DNA of 64,000 nt from Actinomyces marmotae (lineage in GTDB: Bacteria; Actinomycetota; Actinomycetes; Actinomycetales; Actinomycetaceae). The notes beneath the pieces are model-generated. The model did no database searches, had not been told where the DNA came from, and saw only the letters and a program-made list of their open reading frames with translations. A program made the translations under genes and the position numbers. The DNA is taken from contig NZ_CP053642.1 in assembly GCF_013177295.1 (NCBI RefSeq), positions 248,001-312,000 on the forward strand. Direction: 5' to 3'. Shown here one piece after another: positions 46,622 to 57,572 of this stretch (position 1 is its first letter; each line of letters begins with the position of its first letter).

Positions 46622-46876
46622 TTGGGACGCATCGTCGTTGAAGTCATGCCCAAGCCGGAGATCCTCGACCCGCAGGGCAAGGCCGTCATGGGGAGCCTGC
46701 CCAGGATCGGCCTCACCGGATTCACCGGAGTACGGCAGGGCCGCCGCTTCGAGCTCGCCGTCGAGGGGCCCGTCACCCAGGAGCACCTCGACGACGCCGA
46801 GCGGGCCGCCAGCACCCTGCTGTCCAACCCCATCATCGAGGACGTCGTCTCCGTCCACCCGCTTCAGGAGGACTGA
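46622..46876 (+). CDS. purS: FGAM synthetase subunit PurS
   Basis: 84 aa, usual length. Small structural subunit linking PurL and PurQ. GRIVVEVMPKPEILDPQGKA and VHPLQED fit the family. No ATG fits; the TTG at 46622 lies 6 nt after AGGAG (46611-46615), so I take it as the start. A TACACT box (46578-46583) is the probable -10. Confidence 0.92.
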   Translation: MGRIVVEVMPKPEILDPQGKAVMGSLPRIGLTGFTGVRQGRRFELAVEGPVTQEHLDDAERAASTLLSNPIIEDVVSVHPLQED

Positions 46877-46879
46877 GCC

Positions 46880-47593
46880 GTGAGTGACAGCCCCGTCGGC
46901 GCCCGCATCGGAGTCATCACCTTCCCCGGCACGCTTGACGACGTCGATGCCGCCCGCGCCATCCGCCTGGCCGGCGGCGAGGCCGTGAGCCTGTGGCACA
47001 AGGACGCCGACCTGAAGGGCGTGGACGCCGTCGTCGTCCCCGGCGGCTTCTCCTACGGCGACTACCTGCGCTGCGGCGCCATCGCCCGCTTCGCGCCCGT
47101 CATGGGCGAGGTCATCAACGCGGTCGGCGCCGGGATGCCGGTCCTGGGCATCTGCAACGGCTTCCAGATCCTCGCCGAGGCCCATCTGCTGCCCGGCGCC
47201 CTCATCCGCAACGACCACCAGAAGTTCTACTGCCGCGAGCAGCGGCTGCGCGTGGAGTCGACGACGACCGCCTGGACGTCCTCCATGGACGATGGCGAGG
47301 AGATCGTCGTCCCGCTCAAGAACGGCGAGGGCAACTTCATCGCCTCCCCCGAGGAGCTCGACCGCCTTGAGGGCGAGGGCCTCATCGTCTTCCGCTACAT
47401 CGACAACCCCAACGGCTCGGCGAGGGACATCGCCGGGGTGCGGAACGAGCGCGGGAACGTCGTCGGCCTCATGCCCCATCCCGAGCATGCGGTGGAGCCG
47501 GGTTTCGGCCCTGACTCGCCTGCCGGCCCCCGGACCGGCACTGACGGCCTGCGGATCTTCCAGTCGGTCATCAGCTCCCTCGTGGCGGCCTGA
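46880..47593 (+). CDS. purQ: FGAM synthetase glutaminase subunit PurQ
   Basis: 237 aa. Class I glutamine amidotransferase that feeds ammonia to PurL. Nucleophile Cys in [11 protein letters not shown] (about residue 92), [12 protein letters not shown], and the catalytic His/Glu in [13 protein letters not shown] start 3 nt after purS. Confidence 0.96.
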   Translation: MSDSPVGARIGVITFPGTLDDVDAARAIRLAGGEAVSLWHKDADLKGVDAVVVPGGFSYGDYLRCGAIARFAPVMGEVINAVGAGMPVLGICNGFQILAEAHLLPGALIRNDHQKFYCREQRLRVESTTTAWTSSMDDGEEIVVPLKNGEGNFIASPEELDRLEGEGLIVFRYIDNPNGSARDIAGVRNERGNVVGLMPHPEHAVEPGFGPDSPAGPRTGTDGLRIFQSVISSLVAA

Positions 47594-47615
47594 GCCGCTT
47601 CTTATCGATACGGTC

Positions 47616-47640
47616 CGGTGGGTGCGCCGCGCGCCCACCG
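47616..47640 (+). terminator. purQ terminator
   Basis: 11-bp stem with one G-T pair and a 3-nt loop, 22 nt after the purQ stop. Confidence 0.7.
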
Positions 47641-48135
47641 CGCCGGATCGCGCGCCCGGCACGACGGGGCCCGGGCGGTGGGGCGCCCGGCCGCGCTCGT
47701 GGGGCATGATCGGGAACCTGTAAGAAGCCTGGGAGTTATCCACAAGCTTGCTCGGCGGGCTGTGGACAATCCGGTGTTGATCGCTCTGAGACCGAAGGTC
47801 CCGAATCGTATCGGCATCGTGATCGGGGAGGGCCGGCCCCGCGCCGGGGCCGGCCTCCCGGGTAGCTCCCTGGAATGGCGGGCTGCCGCGGGAAACGGGG
47901 GTTCGAGAGTTCTGATCGTGAGAAGAACCGCATGATCTCAAGGATTTGACCGATCCTGACAAGACCCTGTAGATAGCCTGAGAAGAGGCTCGCGCCCCCG
48001 CATGTGGTACATACGGGGGCGCAATCGTGAGTGTGAGGGCGCCTTCACAGGCGGAGGCCCGTCATCTCGCGGCTCGTCCCCCACTGCGCACATGCCTGTG
48101 GAGGAAGCCTGTGGAAAACTCTGGGGAAGGCGCGC

Positions 48136-48156
48136 GCCCGGCCGCTGGGGCCGGGC
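48136..48156 (-). terminator. Terminator of the GT4 gene
   Basis: Perfect 8-bp GC stem (GCCCGGCC / GGCCGGGC) with a 5-nt loop, just after the stop codon on the minus strand. Confidence 0.6.
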
Positions 48157-48157
48157 C

Positions 48158-49603
48158 TCAGGGCCGCTCAAGGGCCGCCGCGAGGGCGTCGAGGACCTGG
48201 AGGAGATGCCGGTCCGGCAGGAAGGAGCGGCGCACCGACTCGTGCGCCGTCGCCCCCATCTCGGCCGCCCGCTCGGGGAAGAGCAGCAGGTCCGCCACCG
48301 CTTGAGCCCAGGCCGCGCCGTCATGCGGATCCACGAGGACGCCATCAACGCCATCGGTCACCTGCGTGCGGATCCCCCCGACGCCGGAGGCCACCACGGG
48401 GGCCTTCTTCCACATCGCCTCAGCCACCGTCAGCCCGAAGGCCTCGACGATCGAGCGCTGAGTGACCACCGAGCTCACCCGCTGCACGGCGTTGATCACG
48501 AGCGCGTTGACCTCCCGGTCATGGGCCGGCACCGCCGCGATGTGAATGCGCGAGCGCGCCGCCGCGGGGAGGAGCTCAACGGCCTCGACGGCCTCGTCCA
48601 GCACCCGCTCGGCGGCGCTCCTCTTGTCGGGGCAGGGGCCCACCAGCAGCAGATGGGCGTCGTCGGGGAGCGCCTCCAGGTTCTCTGCGAAGGCGATCGC
48701 CAGCTCCTTCATCCCCTTGAGCCGGTCCCAGCGCGAGACCTGCGTGACCGTCCGCGCTCCCAGCGGCACCGGGCCCCCGGCGCGCATGACGCCGCCCTCG
48801 GCCGCCGCGGAGCGCAGCGCGTCCGTCCGCCCGTCGCCGCGGATGAAGGGGAATGCGTCGAAGGGGGGCTCGCCGTCGAAGATCCCCGCCAGGCGCGCGA
48901 TCGACCAGGCCTCATCCATGTCGAGGACCCGGTTCTTGGGGCTGTCGGGGTCGATGGAGGGTGGGATGACGGCGCAGGCCTCGGGCTCGGTGAAGGGGGG
49001 ACGGTACTCCTCGCAGGAGACGATCACGTAGTCCGCGTCCTCCAGGTAGCGGTCCAGGAAGGCCCAGGCGCGCTGGGCGTCCTCAACGCCCTCGGGGCTG
49101 GCGGTGGCCAGATCCGCGCCCGCGTGGCAGCGCCACACGACGACGGCGCCCGCCGCCTTGAGGGGGCGCGCCAGGCCTGCGGTCGCTGGATCGTGGAGGA
49201 TGACGATGTCGCCCTCGCGGATGTCCCCGGCGACGTTCTCCGCGTTGGACGCCAGCGTGTGCTCGTAGAGGTCGCGCTCCTTCTCTCCCAGGCGGCCTCG
49301 GTCCCCGATATCCCCATGGATCCAGGAGTGCAGGCGCCCGCTGAGGGCGGTGAACTCCGCCGGAGCGTCCAGGCACAGCCACCGGGCGTCGACATCCAGG
49401 CCGCGGGCATAGCCCGCCAGGGGGGCGACGGTCTCCACCGGGCCAGCGCCCGCCTGGTCCGTGGGGGTCACGATCCACAGGGCGCGCCCCTCCAGGAGCG
49501 CCTGGGCGGCCGCCACGCCGTCGCGGAGCCGGTGCGCGGCGACCTCGTCGAGGTGGGGCTCGAGCTCGGACAGGGGCAGTGGAGCGACGTCGATGGTTCT
49601 CAT
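48158..49603 (-). CDS. GT4 glycosyltransferase, TreT (trehalose synthase)-like
   Basis: 481 aa. GT-B fold: N-terminal half with [12 protein letters not shown] and [15 protein letters not shown]-terminal half with [10 protein letters not shown], the sugar-nucleotide site and [12 protein letters not shown] (the EX7E motif near residue 410). Overall layout matches trehalose glycosyltransferring synthase TreT, which joins NDP-glucose and glucose. Specificity cannot be proved from sequence. CAAGAT (49610-49615, minus strand) lies 6 nt before the ATG. Confidence 0.82.
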   Translation of the reverse strand: MRTIDVAPLPLSELEPHLDEVAAHRLRDGVAAAQALLEGRALWIVTPTDQAGAGPVETVAPLAGYARGLDVDARWLCLDAPAEFTALSGRLHSWIHGDIGDRGRLGEKERDLYEHTLASNAENVAGDIREGDIVILHDPATAGLARPLKAAGAVVVWRCHAGADLATASPEGVEDAQRAWAFLDRYLEDADYVIVSCEEYRPPFTEPEACAVIPPSIDPDSPKNRVLDMDEAWSIARLAGIFDGEPPFDAFPFIRGDGRTDALRSAAAEGGVMRAGGPVPLGARTVTQVSRWDRLKGMKELAIAFAENLEALPDDAHLLLVGPCPDKRSAAERVLDEAVEAVELLPAAARSRIHIAAVPAHDREVNALVINAVQRVSSVVTQRSIVEAFGLTVAEAMWKKAPVVASGVGGIRTQVTDGVDGVLVDPHDGAAWAQAVADLLLFPERAAEMGATAHESVRRSFLPDRHLLQVLDALAAALERP

Positions 49604-49779
49604 GGCACGATCTTGCCCTGTCTGCGTGTGAGAGGGCGCACCTTTTGGGGCGCGTCTTCATCTCTAATCGCCGAGCGCCTCGCCCGACCCGCTCACCTGG
49701 GGGACCCATGACCTGCCGCTCCCACCTGCCGGGTATCCTCGGGCATGGCCCCCTCCCGCTCACCCCCAGGAGCAGCCGC

Positions 49780-52161
49780 ATGGCTCACACAGCCCACACC
49801 GCCGAGACCGCCCCCCGTCCCGTGGAGCATCCCGACACCGTCGCCGATGCCGCGGCGACGCCCGATCAGCAGATGCCGTGGGCCGAGCTCGGCCTCAAGG
49901 CCGATGAGTACGAGGACATCAAGCGGCTCTTGGGTCGCCGCCCCACTGCCGCCGAGCTCGCCATGTACTCGGTCATGTGGTCTGAGCACTGCTCCTACAA
50001 GTCCTCCAAGATCCACCTCAAGCAGTTCGGCGCCAAGGTGACCCCCGAGATGCGCGAGCACCTGCTCGTCGGCATGGGGGAGAACGCCGGCGTCGTCGAC
50101 ATCGGTGACGGCTGGGCCGTGACCTACAAGGTCGAGTCCCACAACCACCCCAGCTTCGTTGAGCCCTACCAGGGCGCCGCCACCGGCGTGGGCGGGATCG
50201 TCCGCGACATCATCTCCATGGGCGCCCGGCCCGTGGCCGTCATGGACCAGTTGCGCTTTGGCGCCGTCGACCACCCCGACACCGCCCGGGTCGTGCACGG
50301 CGTGGTGGCCGGCGTCGGCGGCTACGGCAACTGCCTGGGCCTGCCCAACATCGGCGGCGAGACCGAGTTCGACTCCTCCTACCAGGAAAACCCCCTCGTC
50401 AACGCCCTGTGCGTGGGGGTCCTGCGCCACGAGGACATCCACCTGGCCAACGCCTCCGGCGCCGGCAACAAGGTGGTCCTCTTCGGTGCGCGCACCGGCG
50501 GCGACGGCATCGGCGGCGCCTCCATCCTCGCCAGCGAGTCCTTCGAGGACGGCATGCCCGCCAAGCGCCCCAGCGTCCAGGTGGGCGATCCCTTCATGGA
50601 GAAGGTCCTCATCGAGTGCTGCCTCGACCTGTTCGCCGCCGAGCTCGTCCTGGGCATCCAGGACCTGGGCGCCGCCGGCATCTCCTGCGCCACGAGCGAG
50701 CTCGCCTCCAACGGCGACGGCGGCATGCACGTCGACCTGGAGAAGGTCCTCCTGCGCGACCCCTCCCTCACCGCCGGCGAGATCCTCATGAGCGAGTCCC
50801 AGGAGCGCATGATGGCCGTCGTCGCCCCCGACAGGCTCGACGACTTCATGGCCGTCATCGACAAGTGGGACGTCGAGGCCGCCGTCATCGGTGAGGTCAA
50901 CGGCTCGGGCCGCCTGACCATCGACCACTTCGGTGAGCGCATCGTTGACGTCGACCCCAAGACGGTCGCCCACGAGGGCCCCACCTACGAGCGGCCCTAC
51001 GCCCGCCCCGCCTGGCAGGACGCACTCAACGCGGACTCCTCCGAGCGCCTGGCGCGCCCGGCCAGCGCCACCGAGCTCACCGAGCAGGTTCTCGCCGTCG
51101 TCACCAGCCCCAACCAGGCTTCCAGTGCCTGGGTCACCAACCAGTACGACCGCTTCGTGCGCGGCGACACCGCCCTGGCCCAGCCCGACGACGCCGGCGT
51201 CATCCGCGTCGATGATACCACCGGCCGTGGCGTGGCCATCTCCACCGACGCCAACGGGCGCTTCACCAAGCTCGACCCGGCCACCGGAGCCGCCCAGGCC
51301 CTGGCCGAGTCCTACCGCAATGTCTGCACCGTTGGCGCCACGCCCCGGGCCGTGACCGACTGCCTTAACTTCGGCTCCCCGGAGGACCCGGACGCCATGT
51401 GGCAGCTCGTTGAGGCCATCACCGGCCTGGCCGACGCCTGCCAGCAGATGGGCGTGCCCGTCACCGGCGGCAATGTCTCTCTGTACAACTCGCACGGTAA
51501 GGTCAAGGGGCTGCCCGACTCCTCCATCAACCCCACACCCGTCGTCGGCGTGCTGGGCGTCATGGACGACGTGCGCCGCGCCAACCCCTCTGGCTGGTTC
51601 GAGGAGGGCCTGGCGATCATCGCCCTGGGCGCCACCGCCGATGAGTTGGACGGCTCGGCCTGGACGCGCGTGGTCCACGATCACCTCGGTGGTCTGCCCC
51701 CGAAGGTGGACCTGGAGGCGGAGATGGCCCTGGGGCGCGTCCTCGTGGCGCTGAGCGAGGCGGACCTGCCCGAGGGTGCGAAGCTCGTGCGCGCTGCCCA
51801 CGACCTGTCCGCCGGCGGCCTCATCCAGAGCCTCGTCGACGCCGTGCTGCGCCACGGCGTGGGGGCCAGCGTGGACTTGGCCCCCATCGAGAGCCGTGAC
51901 GGCGTGGACGAATTCACCGCCCTGTTCTCCGAGTCCGGGGCGCGCGCGCTCGTGGCCGTCCACGAGGCCGCCGTGCCGGCGGTGGAGGCCGCCGCGGGTG
52001 CCGAGGGCGTGCCGTGGGCGCGCATCGGCACCACCGGTGGGGACATGCTCGTCGTCACCGGCACGGACCTGCTGGCCGACGGCGGTGCCGGCCGCCCGCT
52101 CATGCTTGACCTGGCCGAGCTGCGCGACGGGGTGGAGGCGACCCTGCCCGCGCTGTTCTGA
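49780..52161 (+). CDS. purL: FGAM synthetase large subunit PurL
   Basis: 793 aa, the small PurL type that works with PurS and PurQ, both encoded 2.2 kb upstream but separated by an opposite-strand gene. Motifs: [47 protein letters not shown] (about 288-303) and [15 protein letters not shown] lies 7 nt before the ATG; a TATCCT box is at 49735-49740. Confidence 0.97.
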   Translation: MAHTAHTAETAPRPVEHPDTVADAAATPDQQMPWAELGLKADEYEDIKRLLGRRPTAAELAMYSVMWSEHCSYKSSKIHLKQFGAKVTPEMREHLLVGMGENAGVVDIGDGWAVTYKVESHNHPSFVEPYQGAATGVGGIVRDIISMGARPVAVMDQLRFGAVDHPDTARVVHGVVAGVGGYGNCLGLPNIGGETEFDSSYQENPLVNALCVGVLRHEDIHLANASGAGNKVVLFGARTGGDGIGGASILASESFEDGMPAKRPSVQVGDPFMEKVLIECCLDLFAAELVLGIQDLGAAGISCATSELASNGDGGMHVDLEKVLLRDPSLTAGEILMSESQERMMAVVAPDRLDDFMAVIDKWDVEAAVIGEVNGSGRLTIDHFGERIVDVDPKTVAHEGPTYERPYARPAWQDALNADSSERLARPASATELTEQVLAVVTSPNQASSAWVTNQYDRFVRGDTALAQPDDAGVIRVDDTTGRGVAISTDANGRFTKLDPATGAAQALAESYRNVCTVGATPRAVTDCLNFGSPEDPDAMWQLVEAITGLADACQQMGVPVTGGNVSLYNSHGKVKGLPDSSINPTPVVGVLGVMDDVRRANPSGWFEEGLAIIALGATADELDGSAWTRVVHDHLGGLPPKVDLEAEMALGRVLVALSEADLPEGAKLVRAAHDLSAGGLIQSLVDAVLRHGVGASVDLAPIESRDGVDEFTALFSESGARALVAVHEAAVPAVEAAAGAEGVPWARIGTTGGDMLVVTGTDLLADGGAGRPLMLDLAELRDGVEATLPALF

Positions 52162-52164
52162 GGC

Positions 52165-52340
52165 GTGGCGCCGCTGGCGCGGGCGCTGAGCCCTCAGGGT
52201 CTCGGCGTCTCGCACCGGCGTGCCCTGGCCGCGTGGGCGGCACAGCGCGTTGAGCGCGTGCTGCCGCTCGCGGGCGATGACGCCGCGCCGGCCTCGATCA
52301 GGAGGGTGTCCGGGATCGATACCGCCATCGTCGCACCAGC
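52165..52340 (+). pseudogene. Possible remnant of a small helical 'putative immunity' type protein
   Basis: A short frame from a GTG just after purL reads SHRRALAAWAAQRVERVLPL, which recalls the W-A-A-x-x-x-E-R-V-L-P-L helix of a family often annotated as putative immunity protein. The similarity stops after some 40 residues and the frame then runs into the opposite-strand gene. Could be decayed or chance. Confidence 0.3.
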
Positions 52341-52350
52341 GCGCGACCGG

Positions 52351-53088
52351 TCATGGCCCCGCGGGGGAGGGGTTGTGCTCGATGAAATCGGAGGCGGGGG
52401 GCTCTGTGCGCCAGGCCTTCGAGGTCTGGAGCAACAGGAGGCAGATGGTCGCCGTCGCCAGCCCCGCGCCGATCATGAACTCGAGGGCGAGGGCGGGATT
52501 GAATTTAGCGCCCCAGGGCACGGCGGCCGATGAGTGGTACCCCAGAGCGTCGTACGGCATGGCGGGGATGACCAGGTCGCGCGCGATGGTGAGAACGGCC
52601 TGGGAGATCGCGGCGCCCAGGAGGACGGCGTAGCCTTTCCTCCCCAGGAAGGTGATCCCCGTGGTCAGCAAGGCCACAGCGGTGAGGAGCACCCCGAAGG
52701 CGTAGAGGTAGAACAGCCCGGCCAGCGTGTTGGGGTTGGAACTGTCATTGCTGAAATCGATGGCGTAGAAGAAATTGAGCAATCCCAGGAAGAGCCCGAG
52801 ACTGCCGCTGATGATGGCCATGACGCAGGCGCTCATTACCGTTCCGGGGTAGGTCGGCCCTCGGCGCGCGGCCGGGACGGGCGCCGGGTATAGGAACGTT
52901 GGCACGAGCATCACCGGCGGCTGAACGGCATAGCCTCCGTAGGGGGCGGATGCTCCCAGAGCCCCCGGCATGCCAGGGGCTCCCTGCTGATACCCAGGGG
53001 CGTAGGACTGTTGGGCGCCCGTGGGCTGCGCCGGGACCTGGCCGTAAGCGGGATCGGACGGCTGCTGGGGGAAATAGGGGGCGGTCAT
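52351..53088 (-). CDS. Four-helix membrane protein, paralogue A
   Basis: 245 aa. A Pro/Gln/Tyr/Gly-rich cytoplasmic lead of about 75 residues, then four transmembrane helices (about 85-110, 125-150, 155-185, 205-225). Shares AIISGSLGLFLG, VLLTAVALLTTGITFLGRKGY and GAAISQAVLT with the next gene, which shows duplication. GAAGGG precedes the ATG. Function unknown. Confidence 0.8.
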   Translation of the reverse strand: MTAPYFPQQPSDPAYGQVPAQPTGAQQSYAPGYQQGAPGMPGALGASAPYGGYAVQPPVMLVPTFLYPAPVPAARRGPTYPGTVMSACVMAIISGSLGLFLGLLNFFYAIDFSNDSSNPNTLAGLFYLYAFGVLLTAVALLTTGITFLGRKGYAVLLGAAISQAVLTIARDLVIPAMPYDALGYHSSAAVPWGAKFNPALALEFMIGAGLATATICLLLLQTSKAWRTEPPASDFIEHNPSPAGP

Positions 53089-53144
53089 AGATGCCCTTCG
53101 TCGTCGTGTGTCGCGTGGGGTGGATGAGCCGAGAGCGCGGTCCT

Positions 53145-53819
53145 CTACTTGCGCCAGCTCTTCGTCGAGGGGTTCAGGAGCAGGATGATGGTGGACACCG
53201 CCAGGCCGAGGCCGGTGACGAGGTAGAAAACAGTGCCGCTGTTGAACCTGATGCTGTCGGGGAGATCGGAGGAGTTGAGTCCGAGGATCCTGGGGAGCAT
53301 CAGCGGGAAGACGATGTGCAACAGGACCGTCACGACGGCCTGCGCGATGGCGGCGCCCAGGAGGCCCCCGTACCCCTTGCCCTTGAAGAAGGTGATGCTC
53401 GTCGTCAGTAGCGCCACGGCGGTGACGAACACTCCGAATCCGAGGACGTAGTCGATCATGACCGCGGTGCTCCGGCTGTGGCTGGCCGCGACGAGCTGCG
53501 CCAGAGCGTCGAGCGTGGTTGTGAGGATGATCGTGCTGACGGCCAGGAGGAGACCCAGCCCCCCGCTGATGATGCCGAGCACTGACGCGCCCGTCGCGGT
53601 GCCCGGGCGCTGGGGCCCCATCGGCCGCAGGTAGGGCATCACCGGGTAGACGGCCATGGGCTGGCCCGGGTAGGGGGCGGCGGCGTACGGGTACTGGGGC
53701 ATCCCGGCCTGCGGCGCCCGCGCGTAATCGGGCCGACCGGAGGAGGGTGCGGAGGGCTGAGGGTAGGGCTGATAAGGCTGGTAGGGCTGCTGGGGAGGGT
53801 AGGGGGACTGATCAGTCAT
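53145..53819 (-). CDS. Four-helix membrane protein, paralogue B
   Basis: 224 aa. Same layout as paralogue A: Pro/Tyr/Gln-rich N-terminus, then four helices with GIISGGLGLLLA, VFVTAVALLTTSITFFKGKGY and GAAIAQAVVTVLL. The two lie head to tail with a 56-nt gap and probably form one operon, with B first. Not a recognised family. Confidence 0.8.
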   Translation of the reverse strand: MTDQSPYPPQQPYQPYQPYPQPSAPSSGRPDYARAPQAGMPQYPYAAAPYPGQPMAVYPVMPYLRPMGPQRPGTATGASVLGIISGGLGLLLAVSTIILTTTLDALAQLVAASHSRSTAVMIDYVLGFGVFVTAVALLTTSITFFKGKGYGGLLGAAIAQAVVTVLLHIVFPLMLPRILGLNSSDLPDSIRFNSGTVFYLVTGLGLAVSTIILLLNPSTKSWRK

Positions 53820-55468
<1,649 letters not shown>

Positions 55469-55517
55469 GGCCCGCCTCCCGCTGCATCGGCGGCCCCGCG
55501 CTGCCCGCTCCGGCTCT

Positions 55518-55558
55518 CGACGGCGCCCGCCACCCGCCCAGGGTGGCGGGCGCCGTCG
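55518..55558 (+). terminator. gdhA terminator
   Basis: 18-bp perfect stem (55518-55535 with 55541-55558) and a 5-nt loop. Confidence 0.85.
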
Positions 55559-55594
55559 CACACCGCCTGGAATGTGACATGGATCATATGACTT

Positions 55595-55664
55595 AATGCC
55601 CGAACGGGCGTACGGTTATGCCTGATAGGGCTTCTAGACCTGAATTCAATGCCCGAACGGGCGT
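55595..55664. promoter_or_regulatory. Twin operators of the fructose operon
   Basis: AATGCCCGAACGGGCGT occurs twice without change, at 55595-55611 and 55648-55664, 53 bp apart (about five helical turns). Each holds GCCCG-AA-CGGGC. The location directly upstream of the DeoR-type regulator gene suggests that it binds both sites, perhaps looping the promoter between them. Confidence 0.8.
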
Positions 55665-55711
55665 TGGCTGGGTCTCGGAGCATCCGTGACAGCGTCGTCG
55701 AGGAGGGCGAC

Positions 55712-56482
55712 ATGAACGCCGAGAAGCGTCAGACGGGCATCGTCGCCGCCGTCGCCCGCGAGGGCCGAGTCCACGTCGCCGAGCTCGCCACCCGCTACGG
55801 CGTGACCGTCGAAACCATCCGCCGGGACCTCGGCGCGCTCGATCGCGCCGGGGCCCTTCGCAAGGTCCATGGTGGCGCCGTCCCGGTCCCCGTCAGCGCC
55901 TCCCCTGAGACGGGCGTCGCCGAGCGCGAACTCGCCGCCGCCCCCGCCAAGGCCGCTATCGCCGCCGCCGCCCTCGCGGCCCTGGAGCCGGCCAAGGGGA
56001 TGAGCATCCTCCTCGACGCCGGGACCACCACCGCCGCGCTCGCCCGCCTCCTGCCCACGGGCCTCGACCTGCGCGTCATCACCGACTCCCTGCTCATCGC
56101 CACGCTCCTCGCCCCCCGCGAGGGCATCAGCGTGCGCGTCCTAGGGGGGCAGGTCCGCGGAATGACGCAGGCCGCCGTCGGCCCGGAGGCCCTCGACGCC
56201 CTCGCCCACCTGCGGGTCGACGTCACCGTCCTGGGCGCCAACGGGATCAGCGCGGAGCACGGTCTGTCCACGCCCGACCCGGACGAAGCGGCCGTCAAGC
56301 GCGCCATGGCCAGGGCCGGGCGTCGCGTCCTCGCCCTGGCGGACGCCTCCAAGATCGGGCAGGAGCACCTCGTCTCCTTCGCCGACACCGCCGACGTCGA
56401 CCTCCTCATCACCAACGCCCCCCTACCCGACCCTCTCGCCAGCCAGTTGTCCATCACGGGAACCGAGGTCCGCATCGCATGA
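55712..56482 (+). CDS. fruR: DeoR-family regulator of fructose use
   Basis: 256 aa. N-terminal HTH (VAELATRYGVTVETIRRDL, about 22-40) followed by HGGAV and a C-terminal sugar-phosphate sensor with LDAGTTTAAL. Start at the ATG 5 nt after AGGAGG; the frame is open further upstream but runs through one operator. Overlaps fruK by 4 bp, so it probably responds to fructose phosphates and represses its own operon. Confidence 0.92.
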   Translation: MNAEKRQTGIVAAVAREGRVHVAELATRYGVTVETIRRDLGALDRAGALRKVHGGAVPVPVSASPETGVAERELAAAPAKAAIAAAALAALEPAKGMSILLDAGTTTAALARLLPTGLDLRVITDSLLIATLLAPREGISVRVLGGQVRGMTQAAVGPEALDALAHLRVDVTVLGANGISAEHGLSTPDPDEAAVKRAMARAGRRVLALADASKIGQEHLVSFADTADVDLLITNAPLPDPLASQLSITGTEVRIA

Positions 56483-57477
56483 TCGTCACGCTCACACCCA
56501 ACCCCTCGCTCGACCGCACCGTCGCCCTGCCAGGGCCCCTCGTGCGCGGCGGCGTCAACCGCCTCACCAGCGTCGTCACCGACCCCGGTGGCAAGGGCGT
56601 CAACGTCGCCCGTGTCCTGGTCTCCTCCGGCCTGGAGGCCACCACGGTCTTGCCCGCCGCCGAGCACGACCCCCTGCGCGCCGTCCTTGAGGCCGTCGCC
56701 CAGCCCGGCCTGACCGTCCACGCCGTCACCGTGCCGGGCGCCGCGCGCGTCAACACCGCCGTCACCGAGCCCGACGGCACCACCACCAAGATCAATGAGC
56801 CCGGAGCTGAGCTCGGCCGGCCCGAGCGCGCCGCCATCGAGGAGGCCCTGCTCGCGGCCGTCAGGGGCGGCCCGGACGGGGCTGACGGCTCTGGATGGGC
56901 GATCCTGTCGGGCTCCTTGCCGCCCGGCGCCCCCATCGACTGGTACGCCCGCCTCGTCACGCTGCTTCGCCCCACGGGGGTGAGCATCGCCGTTGACACC
57001 TCGGACGCCCCGCTCGCAGCCCTGGCCGCCGCCCTGCCGGGGGCCGCTCCCGATCTCATCAAGCCCAACGGGGAGGAGCTCGGCCAGCTCGCCGGACTGC
57101 CCGCCGAGCGCGCCATGGCCCTGGAAGATGGCGCCCTGGCCGGGGATCTCGGCCCCGTCGTCGACGCCGCCCGCGTCCTCGTCGACCGCGGTGTCACCGC
57201 CGTCATGGCCACCCTCGGGCCTGCCGGGGGGGTCCTCGTGACCACCGAGGGAGCCTGGCACTCCCCGGCCCCTGCCATCGACGTCGTCTCCACCGTCGGC
57301 GCGGGCGACTCCTCCGTCGCCGGCTACGTCCTGGCCGACACCCGCGGGGACGGCCCCGCCGAGCGCCTGGCCACCGCCATGCTCTACGGCTCCGCGGCCG
57401 CCTCCCTGCCCGGAACCACCCTGCCCACCCCCGCCGACCTGCCGGGAGCCGTGCCCGCCGTCTCCCGGCTCGCCTGA
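56479..57477 (+). CDS. fruK: 1-phosphofructokinase
   Basis: 332 aa PfkB-family kinase. Converts fructose 1-phosphate from the PTS to fructose 1,6-bisphosphate. TPNPSLDRTV start, GGKGVNVARVL (about 38-48), and VGAGDSSVAGY with the catalytic Asp near residue 277. Confidence 0.95.
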   Translation: MIVTLTPNPSLDRTVALPGPLVRGGVNRLTSVVTDPGGKGVNVARVLVSSGLEATTVLPAAEHDPLRAVLEAVAQPGLTVHAVTVPGAARVNTAVTEPDGTTTKINEPGAELGRPERAAIEEALLAAVRGGPDGADGSGWAILSGSLPPGAPIDWYARLVTLLRPTGVSIAVDTSDAPLAALAAALPGAAPDLIKPNGEELGQLAGLPAERAMALEDGALAGDLGPVVDAARVLVDRGVTAVMATLGPAGGVLVTTEGAWHSPAPAIDVVSTVGAGDSSVAGYVLADTRGDGPAERLATAMLYGSAAASLPGTTLPTPADLPGAVPAVSRLA

Positions 57478-57572
57478 GCGCCCGGCTGCGAGGCCGACCC
57501 CGGCCACCAACGCCCCACGACCCGATGACCCGATCCGCCGGCCCCCGGCACCCACCGATCCAAGGAAGCACC

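Larger units (their letters stand above)
47594..48157. other. 564-bp convergent gap with DnaA-box-like sites and hairpins
   Basis: No credible gene. Contents in order: purQ terminator hairpin (47616-47640, 11-bp stem), a perfect DnaA box TTATCCACA (47736-47744), an inverted box TGTGGACAA (47761-47769), a strong GC hairpin near 47825-47860, a promoter-like TTGACC-18-TAGATA (47946-47975), a 14-bp hairpin with one mismatch (47992-48022), a further box-like TGTGGAAAA (48110-48118), and the terminator hairpin of the glycosyltransferase gene (48136-48156). Confidence 0.7.

Noticed and set aside
47736..47769. Chromosomal origin oriC
   Set aside because: Too few DnaA boxes, no dnaA, dnaN or rpmH nearby, and no long AT-rich unwinding element.
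48002..48300. Coding frame starting at ATG 48002
   Set aside because: It starts inside a hairpin and soon becomes the antisense of the GT4 gene; composition is not protein-like.
49693..52215. Long open frame on the minus strand opposite purL (and similar ones opposite fruA, pckG and the sialidase)
   Set aside because: Such frames arise from extreme third-position GC in the real gene; the translations are Gly/Val/His/Asp-rich with no family motifs.
55649..55711. FruR start at ATG 55649
   Set aside because: That ATG lies inside the second operator; ATG 55712 follows AGGAGG and fits family length.
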